Source: a virus
Length of the DNA: 30,166 nt
Virus record (IMG/VR): IMGVR_UViG_3300010399_000251
Span: 1 to 30,166 of that record
Direction: 5' to 3' (one strand)
In this document: one piece after another, positions 1 through 5,117 of the stretch
Position numbering within the stretch: the stretch's first letter is position 1
Layout of the letters: every line of letters starts with the position of its first letter
Notes under the pieces: model-generated
Databases searched by the model: none
The model's input: the letters and a program-made list of their open reading frames with translations, nothing else
What the model was told of the DNA's origin: nothing
Position numbers and translations under genes: made by a program

Positions 1-98
1 CTTGACGGCCATAGAGCAGCGGCCTTTTTCGTGCCGGGGGGCTTTTCCCACAACATCCACAAATACGTGCCAACAAACTCTTGTTCCCAAGGTATCAT
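1..98 (-). CDS. WEPEF-family micro-protein, member A (partial, cut by the left edge)
   Basis: Thirty-two codons are visible before the window ends, beginning MIPWEQEFVGTYLWMLW. The first residues match the N-terminal signature shared by the other small genes in this cluster: Met, two residues, aromatic, acidic, x, Glu, Phe. Trp14 and Trp17 align with the same positions in the members at 95-289 and 465-635. The ATG at 98 overlaps the stop of the upstream gene (ATGA), and a strong Shine-Dalgarno (GGAGGGG) lies inside that gene's last codons. The function is unknown. The family assignment comes from the shared N-terminus only, because the C-terminus is outside the window. Confidence 0.7.
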   Translation of the reverse strand, partial: MIPWEQEFVGTYLWMLWEKPPGTKKAAALWPS

Positions 99-289
99 AA
101 GCGCCCCTCCTTCTCTGCCCAATCATGAAAATCAATCATTTTCTCGAATGGTATGATGCGCGCAACGGTCGAGCGAATATCTTGGCTCCCCTGTTGTCCT
201 ATACAGCCCAGGCTAAACCCCACACCGTCCGACCGGCTCCATTTGAGCCAAAGCGCTGCCATCACGAATTCCGGCTCCCACACAGTCAT
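95..289 (-). CDS. WEPEF-family micro-protein, member B
   Basis: A 64-residue protein beginning MTVWEPEFVMAALWLKW. It carries the fullest form of the family signature (W4-E5-P6-E7-F8), then a short amphipathic aromatic stretch with W14 and W17, then a more variable polar tail that ends acidic and basic. There is no signal peptide and no convincing membrane segment. The start overlaps the preceding stop codon by four bases (ATGA), so translation is probably coupled. It most resembles member D (465-635), with which it shares WEPEF, an LW/W pair and a G-x-x-F further on. I do not recognise it outside this window. By context it may work with the MoxR-VWA pair encoded in the same operon, but that is inference. 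Confidence 0.75.
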   Translation of the reverse strand: MTVWEPEFVMAALWLKWSRSDGVGFSLGCIGQQGSQDIRSTVARIIPFEKMIDFHDWAEKEGRL

Positions 290-468
290 AATTGCACCAT
301 CTTAACCATGACTAGCCAAAAGTCCCGATCCGACAAAGTCGCCCAATGGCGGTTCAGGCTGTCCGTCCAATCGCCAGACTGGCGTCGCGACGGCAGTACG
401 GCGTCCGCATTCCGCTCCCACATGAACGTCATGTAGGCCGCCAAAAACTCGCTGTCGAAGGGGATCAT
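286..468 (-). CDS. WEPEF-family micro-protein, member C
   Basis: A 60-residue protein beginning MIPFDSEFLAAYMTFMW. It keeps the family pattern in a relaxed form: aromatic F4 and acidic D5 replace Trp-Glu, E7 and F8 are kept, and W17 aligns with members A, B and D. The rest is polar with several Trp residues and ends in a hydrophobic VMVKMVQL stretch. ATGA overlaps join it to the genes on both sides, and an AGGAAC sequence in the preceding gene could act as ribosome-binding site. The function is unknown. It belongs to the sub-group of four consecutive members (A-D) lying downstream of the VWA gene. Confidence 0.75.
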   Translation of the reverse strand: MIPFDSEFLAAYMTFMWERNADAVLPSRRQSGDWTDSLNRHWATLSDRDFWLVMVKMVQL

Positions 469-635
469 GGCTTGTTCCTATAATAATTATTATAAAGCTT
501 AGCTAGCCCGGACGGCGATACATGCCTATCGACCATAGTGCGCGTCATCTTGACACTAGTAAAAGCTTCGCCTTTGGGCTTAACCCAATGGGTCCACAAA
601 AGTGCTGCAAAGAACTCCGGCTCCCAAACAATCAT
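465..635 (-). CDS. WEPEF-family micro-protein, member D
   Basis: A 56-residue protein, short enough to be missed by a 60-codon cutoff, found by translating the gap between its neighbours. It begins MIVWEPEFFAALLWTHW and ends in a Tyr/Asn-rich tail (LYNNYYRNKP). The signature W4-E5-P6-E7-F8 and the W14/W17 pair match member B closely. Its ATG at 635 overlaps the TGA of the VWA gene, and its own TGA at 465-467 overlaps the ATG of member C, so all three are probably translated as a coupled set. The function is unknown. The exact overlaps at both ends and the shared N-terminus argue strongly that it is real. Confidence 0.75.
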   Translation of the reverse strand: MIVWEPEFFAALLWTHWVKPKGEAFTSVKMTRTMVDRHVSPSGLAKLYNNYYRNKP

Positions 636-1828
636 CGCCGACCCCGCTTGATAATCGCGTCCAAGCCCACGCTGCGCATCTTAAATTGGTCCCGAAACGC
701 GTCCACGTTGGCCTGGTACAAAACCCAAGTCCATACACTCGGCCGTTTCGGCGCGACCAACTCCGCCTGTCCGTCCGTCAGAACCAACACAGCGTCGGGA
801 TAGCGCGCCTTGCGCAAGCAGTATTCCTCGACGGGCGTGAAGTTTGTCCCGCCCCCCCGCATTGGCATCACCGTGTTGGTGCGAAAATCCGCCCAAGTCT
901 TCGTCTCGGTGTTGAAAAGAATAACTTCTAGGTCATAGGTCGCGCCCGAGTTGCGCACCAAGTTGCACAAGCGATCAACGCCCGACTCATCCATACTTCC
1001 CGATACGTCGATGGCGATAAGCGCCGACTTGCGCGGCTGAGGGGTCCGGCGCGGAAGGACTGCCTCCCGCCCGGCAAACATATCGACTCCCGCATAGCGC
1101 TTGGGGATGTTGCGCCAGGTTTCCTTCACTTTCGAGGAATCCAGGGTTTCCGCCATGAAGCGCTCCCATCGTGCTTGCTCATCCGAGACTAGAACCTGCG
1201 CCGGCTTGTCGCTTTTGGCGGTTCCCCATTCCTTCGTGACTTCGATTTTGTTGCCACTGTCTGTGCCCGGCGCATCCGCTCGCGCCAATTGCGCCTCAGC
1301 GTCGCCTGTGGCGTCCCCAGCGCTTCCCGCGGGAGGAGGTGGGTACTTGGCCGCAATTTCCCGCATCAGCGTTTCTACGGCATCCTGGCGCGTATCGCGG
1401 CCAAGCATGGAGGGTCCGTCAACGCCTTTCGGGACCCGCGCATAGCCCAAGCTGTAGAGCAAGTCGTTGATTTGGCAATCCCGCGCGTAGTTGTGCAAGA
1501 GCGCCCCGTCCCACCCGTTATACCAGTCTTTCGGATTTTCCTTGAAGTCCTGTCCCGCCATCAAATCTCCCGCCAGGAGATGCTGCGTCTCATGCACCAT
1601 GATGGTCTTGACTTGGGCAGGCGAAAGGCCCTTCAAGTGCAGCGGGTTAAACCCCAGGATGATGCCAGGCCTGCCCTTGCGCGCCATGACGGCCATAGGC
1701 GCGTCGAGCGTGATTGGCGCAACGGCGGTCACCTCCTGTAGGATAAGATCGGCATTAACGCGCATATCGACGCTAGTGGCGTGGTAAGCAATTTCTTTGA
1801 TGAGGGAAAGGATGTCACTTGTTTTCAT
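632..1828 (-). CDS. VWA-domain protein with HExxH metallopeptidase-like N-terminal domain (DUF2201-like)
   Basis: A 398-residue protein with two recognisable halves. The N-terminal half has a zincin-like motif, VHETQH (H79, E80, H83), followed by ARDCQINDLL (115-124), which resembles the conserved D-x-x-I-N element of the DUF2201 N-terminal putative metallopeptidase domain. A Pro/Gly/Ala linker (about 163-192) follows. The C-terminal half is VWA-like, with a full MIDAS set: D274-x-S276-x-S278 in AIDVSGSMD, T329 in GGGTNF, and D352 in LVLTDGQ. VWA proteins of this type usually partner MoxR AAA+ ATPases, and such an ATPase lies in the same operon (2980-3945), separated by six micro-protein genes. 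The likely role is adaptor or effector of a MoxR-driven remodelling machine. Its substrate is unknown. ATGA overlaps join it to both neighbours. Confidence 0.88.
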   Translation of the reverse strand: MKTSDILSLIKEIAYHATSVDMRVNADLILQEVTAVAPITLDAPMAVMARKGRPGIILGFNPLHLKGLSPAQVKTIMVHETQHLLAGDLMAGQDFKENPKDWYNGWDGALLHNYARDCQINDLLYSLGYARVPKGVDGPSMLGRDTRQDAVETLMREIAAKYPPPPAGSAGDATGDAEAQLARADAPGTDSGNKIEVTKEWGTAKSDKPAQVLVSDEQARWERFMAETLDSSKVKETWRNIPKRYAGVDMFAGREAVLPRRTPQPRKSALIAIDVSGSMDESGVDRLCNLVRNSGATYDLEVILFNTETKTWADFRTNTVMPMRGGGTNFTPVEEYCLRKARYPDAVLVLTDGQAELVAPKRPSVWTWVLYQANVDAFRDQFKMRSVGLDAIIKRGRR

Positions 1829-2001
1829 GTTTGCTCCAACAGGGATAAGGTGTCGTACAGGTCCATAAACTCATTCTCTTGTTTCGGGCTAAGAAAGCGG
1901 CGAGCTGTGTGGCCGCAAAAACCAACCCAATAGAAATTGAGATCATCTTGGAGATACGCCAGGGCGACCCAAAACTCGACTTCATAGACAACTGGCGTCA
2001 T
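1825..2001 (-). CDS. WEPEF-family micro-protein, member E
   Basis: A 58-residue protein beginning MTPVVYEVEFWVALAYL. Aromatic Y6, E7, E9 and F10 follow the family signature with one or two extra N-terminal residues. The E-F-W-[VI]-A run and a nearby D-D pair match member J (2807-2980), so E and J form a sub-group. I chose the ATG at 2001 because AGAAGG sits eight bases upstream and the resulting start matches the family. A GTG at 2010 would add three residues and overlap the preceding stop. The gene ends in an ATGA overlap with the VWA gene, which implies coupling. The function is unknown. Confidence 0.72.
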   Translation of the reverse strand: MTPVVYEVEFWVALAYLQDDLNFYWVGFCGHTARRFLSPKQENEFMDLYDTLSLLEQT

Positions 2002-2006
2002 GGCTT

Positions 2007-2180
2007 TCACCTTCTCTCAAGCTTCCGGTACGCCGACTGGTACGTGAAATGGTCCGAGTCGAGTTCCCCAAAATACTGCCTCCCACGCCTCTGCCACCAA
2101 CCATAAAGCGGTTCGATCCGCTCGGGTCGCTTAGCTAGCATCCACAAAACCGCGCTGAATTCTCCGTCGATTGGCGTCAT
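2007..2180 (-). CDS. WEPEF-family micro-protein, member F
   Basis: A 57-residue protein beginning MTPIDGEFSAVLWMLAK. The signature is present as I4-D5-G6-E7-F8 with W13, closest to the distal member at 5962-6117, which also begins with P-I-D and has W13. The rest is basic and aromatic. A longer open frame runs upstream to 2414, but its extra 78 residues overlap member G in another frame and look like a shadow. The internal ATG at 2180 forms an exact ATGA overlap with member G's stop, as elsewhere in this array, so the short form is preferred. The function is unknown. Confidence 0.7.
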   Translation of the reverse strand: MTPIDGEFSAVLWMLAKRPERIEPLYGWWQRRGRQYFGELDSDHFTYQSAYRKLERR

Positions 2181-2356
2181 CGGGGGAACGCCAAACCCAT
2201 GGCAGTCCTGTAAACACCTAAGCAGTTGTCGTATGTTGCACTGCCAGTTAGGCGCGCCAGTAGCCCAGTTGGCACGAACCTTGCCATCTCGTTCCATTGG
2301 GCGCGAGGAACCGCCATTGCCAAGGCAAACAAAAACTCTGCGTCGTAAACAATCAT
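2177..2356 (-). CDS. WEPEF-family micro-protein, member G
   Basis: A 59-residue protein beginning MIVYDAEFLFALAMAVP, too short for a 60-codon cutoff. The family signature appears as Y4-D5-A6-E7-F8. A second shared element, P-R-A-Q-W (17-21), matches S-P-A-Q-W in member H and S-S-A-E-W in member I, which makes G, H and I a sub-group. A strong Shine-Dalgarno (AGGAGGA) lies inside the end of member H, and the ATG at 2356 overlaps H's TGA. The gene ends in an ATGA overlap with member F. It lies antisense to and out of frame with other open frames here, but the overlaps and homology favour this reading. Confidence 0.72.
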   Translation of the reverse strand: MIVYDAEFLFALAMAVPRAQWNEMARFVPTGLLARLTGSATYDNCLGVYRTAMGLAFPR

Positions 2357-2559
2357 CGGGCCTTCCTCCTGAACGGCTTGTCCAAGCCATCCATACGCAA
2401 AATGTTGCCGTCAATCTCCGACCAGTTGTAGCGAAGTTTGGCCGCCGCTGCCATCAGATCAGGACGGGCCTGGAAGATAGGCGCCACGGCACTCCACTGA
2501 GCCGGCGATGCGTAGTAGTCGAAAATTGCGATGATTTCTGGCTCGATTGGTACTATCAT
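2353..2559 (-). CDS. WEPEF-family micro-protein, member H
   Basis: A 68-residue protein beginning MIVPIEPEIIAIFDYYA. It is the most diverged array member at the signature: there is no aromatic at the usual position, and the core reads E6-P7-E8-I9, so Ile replaces Phe. It keeps the S-P-A-Q-W element (18-22) of the G/H/I sub-group and has a longer, more helical C-terminus (FQARPDLMAAAAKL). It starts three bases after member I's stop, with a G-rich run (GGGGGG) as ribosome-binding site, and ends in an ATGA overlap with member G. The function is unknown. Confidence 0.7.
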   Translation of the reverse strand: MIVPIEPEIIAIFDYYASPAQWSAVAPIFQARPDLMAAAAKLRYNWSEIDGNILRMDGLDKPFRRKAR

Positions 2560-2562
2560 GTG

Positions 2563-2757
2563 TTACATACCCCCCCGAAGCGTCAATGGTTGCGTCATGC
2601 CGTGATACGTCACAAAAATGCGAGTGTACGCTTGCCTCGTTCGTGTCGGGAGTGCGATCCGGATGCTTCTGCGACCTCCTTCGCGGAATACTTCCCATTC
2701 CGCTGAAGATGCGCAAAGATAGATCACCAGCAAAAACTCTTTCTCCCAGACAACCAT
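2563..2757 (-). CDS. WEPEF-family micro-protein, member I (first gene after the internal terminator)
   Basis: A 64-residue protein beginning MVVWEKEFLLVIYLCAS, with signature W4-E5-K6-E7-F8 and the S-S-A-E-W element (17-21) shared with members G and H. The C-terminal half is rich in Arg and Thr. GGAGGA lies seven bases before the ATG at 2757. Unlike its neighbours it is not overlapped upstream. A hairpin followed by a T-run separates it from member J, so transcription of I, H, G, F, E, the VWA gene and D-A may depend on readthrough or on a promoter I could not identify. The function is unknown. Confidence 0.74.
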   Translation of the reverse strand: MVVWEKEFLLVIYLCASSAEWEVFREGGRRSIRIALPTRTRQAYTRIFVTYHGMTQPLTLRGGM

Positions 2758-2769
2758 GACTTCCTCCTA

Positions 2770-2801
2770 GAAAAAAGAAAGGCGGGCTCACAACCCGCCT
2801 A
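2770..2801 (-). terminator. Rho-independent terminator inside the micro-protein array
   Basis: Read on the minus strand, AGGCGGGTT-GTG-AGCCCGCCT forms a GC-rich stem of about nine pairs (one G-T wobble), followed directly by TTTCTTTTTT. It lies a few bases after the stop of member J (2807-2980). It would end or attenuate transcription coming from the MoxR gene, separating an upstream part (MoxR, J) from a downstream part (I to A, with the VWA gene). Confidence 0.75.
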
Positions 2802-2806
2802 GTCTA

Positions 2807-2980
2807 TTAGTAGAGCGACTGGCGCATTGCACGCCACATCCGCTCTACCCCGTTGTGCGTCGGCCATCCGGGGAGCCCCTCAGCCTGACGCGAGTAGTGA
2901 TAGCCGCGACGTCGCCCGTTGATTATGTCGTCAAGCTCCCAGTACGCAATCCAGAACTCCGGTTCCCACACGACCGGCAT
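2807..2980 (-). CDS. WEPEF-family micro-protein, member J, directly after the MoxR gene
   Basis: A 57-residue protein below the usual length cutoff, beginning MPVVWEPEFWIAYWELDD. It has the complete W5-E6-P7-E8-F9 signature, and its E-F-W-I-A run matches E-F-W-V-A in member E. The C-terminal half is basic and ends ERMWRAMRQSLY. The MoxR stop and this start share bases (TGATG), so the two are probably made in a fixed ratio by translational coupling. A terminator follows its stop. This tight link to the ATPase is the best contextual evidence that the micro-proteins belong to the MoxR-VWA system. The molecular function is unknown. Confidence 0.75.
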   Translation of the reverse strand: MPVVWEPEFWIAYWELDDIINGRRRGYHYSRQAEGLPGWPTHNGVERMWRAMRQSLY

Positions 2981-3945
2981 CACGTGATGGGCCCGTGCTT
3001 GGCCTCATACTCCGCGCGGAGCTTGCGCAATTCGGCCATCTTGTCCCACACCATCTCTGGAGTGATATTGGCGGCTTTCATTGCCTCTGCCAAGTCCTCG
3101 GTAGCTTGCGCCAAACTCGGGTCATTCAGCGCCTTCTGGAACTTCTCCTCCATCCAGATTGGCGGCGGTCCCGCCGACTCCGCCTTCTCGATTCCCGCGG
3201 CGCTCACCTTGAGATTACCCAGCATCTCGCGCAAGCGAGCCACCGGCACCTGGGGGTCGTTGAACGCCCGTTCGAGCGGCATGCCGGCAGCGAACGCCAT
3301 TGCAGCGTACACCAAGCGGCGCGGCGGGACGTACACGTTCTTGACGTGCTCCGTGTACCAAGACTCGAACGCCGCCTCGGCGGGGCCTTCACCCAACACC
3401 TTGCGCATTGGGACCTGGGGATACTCTGGCACCACGTCAATGAACGCATGGAAGCGGTCAATCAACGCGTCGTCCAATTGCTGGACGTCATACTGGCCTT
3501 GGCCAGGCGGGTTGATACCCGTATGGATGGCCTTGAGCTTGGGAAGCGGTTTGCCGTTGATTGTCTTGAATTGGACAATCTCGAAAATCATGTTGAGCGT
3601 GCGCGGTGATGCGCGATTCAGCTCATCCATGAAGATGACTTCCGCTTCGAACAACTCGGGCACGCTGAAGAATTCCAGGACGCCCTTTTCTTTGTTCGGG
3701 ATTGGAATCCCGCCAAAGTCGATCTCCGGGTCCATCAGCGGGGCGCTCTTGTACCACAACTTGAGCCCCGCTTGCTTGCAAGCGTCTTGGATGGCGCTAG
3801 TCTTGCCCACCCCATGCTTGCCGACAAGCATGACGTTGTGGCCAAGCTTGGTATAGGTGATAAGGTCCTGAACCAGCAAATCGTAAGCTTTGTACTTCGT
3901 ACCCGCCGATTGCACTGTCTTCTCTGTTTTCTTTGCCTTAGCCAT
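2980..3945 (-). CDS. MoxR-family AAA+ ATPase
   Basis: A 321-residue AAA+ protein. Walker A is G42-K-H-G-V-G-K48-T49. Walker B is IFMDELNRA (D107, E108), with the E-L-N-R-A form typical of MoxR ATPases. A sensor-1 Asn lies in TGINPP (N145), and an arginine-finger region in LDDALIDRF (R164). A helical lid follows, to about residue 245. MoxR ATPases act as chaperone-like remodelling enzymes with VWA partners, and one is encoded downstream (632-1828). The C-terminal tail (262-310) is odd: it is a gapless homologue of the small protein encoded just upstream (3938-4174). AGGAGG precedes the ATG, and the start overlaps the upstream gene by eight bases. Confidence 0.92.
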   Translation of the reverse strand: MAKAKKTEKTVQSAGTKYKAYDLLVQDLITYTKLGHNVMLVGKHGVGKTSAIQDACKQAGLKLWYKSAPLMDPEIDFGGIPIPNKEKGVLEFFSVPELFEAEVIFMDELNRASPRTLNMIFEIVQFKTINGKPLPKLKAIHTGINPPGQGQYDVQQLDDALIDRFHAFIDVVPEYPQVPMRKVLGEGPAEAAFESWYTEHVKNVYVPPRRLVYAAMAFAAGMPLERAFNDPQVPVARLREMLGNLKVSAAGIEKAESAGPPPIWMEEKFQKALNDPSLAQATEDLAEAMKAANITPEMVWDKMAELRKLRAEYEAKHGPIT

Positions 3946-4174
3946 TGTTGGCCTCCTTTTTTAGGGCGCGTTGCCGCGCCATTTCTTTCCAAACCGTAGC
4001 AAAACTAAGCCCAGCAGCCTCTAGCAGCCGTTCTAATTCAGCCGTCTTCGCCGCCATAGCCGGATCTTGCTGCGCGGCTAGAAACTGCGGTTCGTTCCAG
4101 GTTGGCGTTTCTTTTTGAGCCTCTTGTGCGAGCCAATCCTCTGCACTCATGGCTTCGATCTCGTTAGCTGTCAA
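3938..4174 (-). CDS. Small protein homologous to the C-terminal tail of the adjacent MoxR ATPase
   Basis: A 78-residue helical protein. Residues 24-72 align without gaps to MoxR residues 262-310, with about 18 identities in 49. They share P-x-W-x-E-x-x-F at the start, D-P, A-A, V-W-x-x-M-A and R-x-L at the end. It looks like a free-standing copy of the ATPase tail and may form mixed assemblies with it or compete for the same partner. The sequence W-N-E-P-Q-F-L-A-A also echoes the micro-protein signature. I chose the TTG at 4174 because it overlaps the upstream stop (TTGA) and has a GAGGTG ribosome-binding site. An ATG at 4150 is a reasonable alternative that keeps the homologous domain. Confidence 0.8.
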   Translation of the reverse strand: MTANEIEAMSAEDWLAQEAQKETPTWNEPQFLAAQQDPAMAAKTAELERLLEAAGLSFATVWKEMARQRALKKEANNG

Positions 4175-4608
4175 TTCAGCACCTCACCTTTCTTCGATGC
4201 ACCCAAGGAAAGCTTAACGACATCGTTGCCGGCGGGGTCATTATGTTCACGCACACGGCCCTTAATCTCATCGACGCACTCATCGCTCAACTCGGTGACT
4301 TTGGCGGCTCCAGCGCGGAATTTTGCCTCAATTTCCGGGTCTGCGAGCTTCTCGCGAAGTGTCGCGATTGTCGCGGTCACGCCTTCGCAAGCATCTTCCC
4401 CTTCCATCCAATGCGCCAGGAGGTCTGCTGCCAATTCCTCGATGGCGTGCTCCGGCATCATGACCATAACACGAATCGCCATGGCCTGGACTTCAGGGTT
4501 GTCAAGGATTGCCAAGATGACGCCTGGGGTCCCGCGCACTGCGTCACCTTCAGGCAAGTTGTTGTGGACTAAGAAATGGGCTACAAGCCCAAGCTGTGCA
4601 GTTTGCAT
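4171..4608 (-). CDS. Hypothetical alpha-helical protein upstream of the MoxR module
   Basis: A 145-residue protein, mostly predicted helical and acidic, with no signal peptide or clear membrane segment. The middle is hydrophobic-helical (VQAMAIRVMVMMPEHAIEEL), followed by a charged helical region. I recognise no family. A CGGAG ribosome-binding site lies just before the ATG. The gene ends in a TTGA overlap with the MoxR-tail homologue, so it belongs to the same coupled operon. A structural role in the ATPase complex, or a substrate role, would be speculation. Confidence 0.75.
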   Translation of the reverse strand: MQTAQLGLVAHFLVHNNLPEGDAVRGTPGVILAILDNPEVQAMAIRVMVMMPEHAIEELAADLLAHWMEGEDACEGVTATIATLREKLADPEIEAKFRAGAAKVTELSDECVDEIKGRVREHNDPAGNDVVKLSLGASKKGEVLN

Positions 4609-4612
4609 CTAC

Positions 4613-4648
4613 GACTCCGTTGTTAGGGTTTGTTCCCTTCACAGAGTC
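4613..4648 (-). promoter_or_regulatory. Possible hairpin covering the ribosome-binding site of the gene starting at 4608
   Basis: GACTC (4613-4617) pairs with GAGTC (4644-4648), and AGGG (4625-4628) with CCCT (4635-4638), leaving a six-base loop and an internal loop. On the minus-strand mRNA the first arm includes the GGAG of the 4171-4608 gene, so folding would hide its ribosome-binding site. The pairing is short and could be chance. Confidence 0.25.
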
Positions 4649-4656
4649 ATACTGCG

Positions 4657-4845
4657 TTAAGGCGATGGCGGGTTGTATTTTTTAGTGATAGGCGGATTAG
4701 CGCTAGGAAAGGCGCGGTTTATCTCACGTAGCGTCTGGTCTAACCGCACTAGGCTCACCGTCAGGCGAGCCGGGCTCCCCGGCGGGAGCATTGCTTTCAG
4801 CGTTTTCAGGAATTCCAGGTGCCATATCACTTGTTGCTTGCTCAT
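4657..4845 (-). CDS. Doubtful small ORF with a WEPEF-like N-terminus
   Basis: A 62-residue frame beginning MSKQQVIWHLEFLKTL. The V-I-W-H-L-E-F run resembles the micro-protein signature, but it starts inside the gene at 4724-5098 in another frame and overlaps its Pro/Gly-rich end by about 120 bases. No clear ribosome-binding site precedes the ATG. A shorter start at 4794 would remove most of the overlap, and the signature too. It fills the otherwise empty 4657-4723 stretch. I list it as possible only. Confidence 0.3.
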   Translation of the reverse strand: MSKQQVIWHLEFLKTLKAMLPPGSPARLTVSLVRLDQTLREINRAFPSANPPITKKYNPPSP

Positions 4846-5098
4846 ATTCGATTGTCGCGATTTCCATGGAAGCCAGGTTTTTGGCCGCCGCCAGGAATTC
4901 CTGCTTGTTTTTGGGCGGATTTTTCATTAACTCCGAGCTTACCACCTTGACCACGCGGTCAGGCAGGTTGGGCGCGAAAGCTTCATAGCAGCCAAGCAAG
5001 AGCAAGGCGCGAATCTCAAATTGACTGAGGCGGTCAACCTCCGCTTCTAGGCGGTCCTGAACGGCGGTACGGGTGACAGTGCGCTGAAACTTGCTCAT
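4724..5098 (-). CDS. Hypothetical protein with helical N-terminal domain and disordered tail
   Basis: A 124-residue protein. The start at 5098 (MSKFQRTVTRTAV) is chosen because AAGGAG lies seven bases upstream; the open frame extends further but without a good start. The first 80 or so residues look helical and folded, with a Leu-rich core (FEIRALLLLGCYEAF). The last 30 residues are rich in Pro, Gly, Glu and Ser and probably unstructured. A Q-E-F-L-A-A-A stretch mildly echoes the micro-protein motif, which may be chance. No family was recognised. It is second in the minus-strand operon. Confidence 0.72.
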   Translation of the reverse strand: MSKFQRTVTRTAVQDRLEAEVDRLSQFEIRALLLLGCYEAFAPNLPDRVVKVVSSELMKNPPKNKQEFLAAAKNLASMEIATIEYEQATSDMAPGIPENAESNAPAGEPGSPDGEPSAVRPDAT

Positions 5099-5117
5099 GG
5101 GAAACTCCTTGGTAGCC

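Noticed and set aside
1101-1741. Plus-strand frames antisense to the VWA gene
   Set aside because: The minus-strand protein carries HExxH and MIDAS motifs. The plus frames have none and look like shadows.
2181-2414. Upstream extension of micro-protein F to 135 codons
   Set aside because: The extension overlaps micro-protein G in another frame. The internal ATG at 2180 makes the usual ATGA overlap and gives the family N-terminus.
2855-3856. 333-codon plus-strand frame antisense to the MoxR gene
   Set aside because: MoxR has Walker A, Walker B, sensor and arginine-finger motifs. The antisense frame is Ser/Ala-rich and runs across intergenic sequence.
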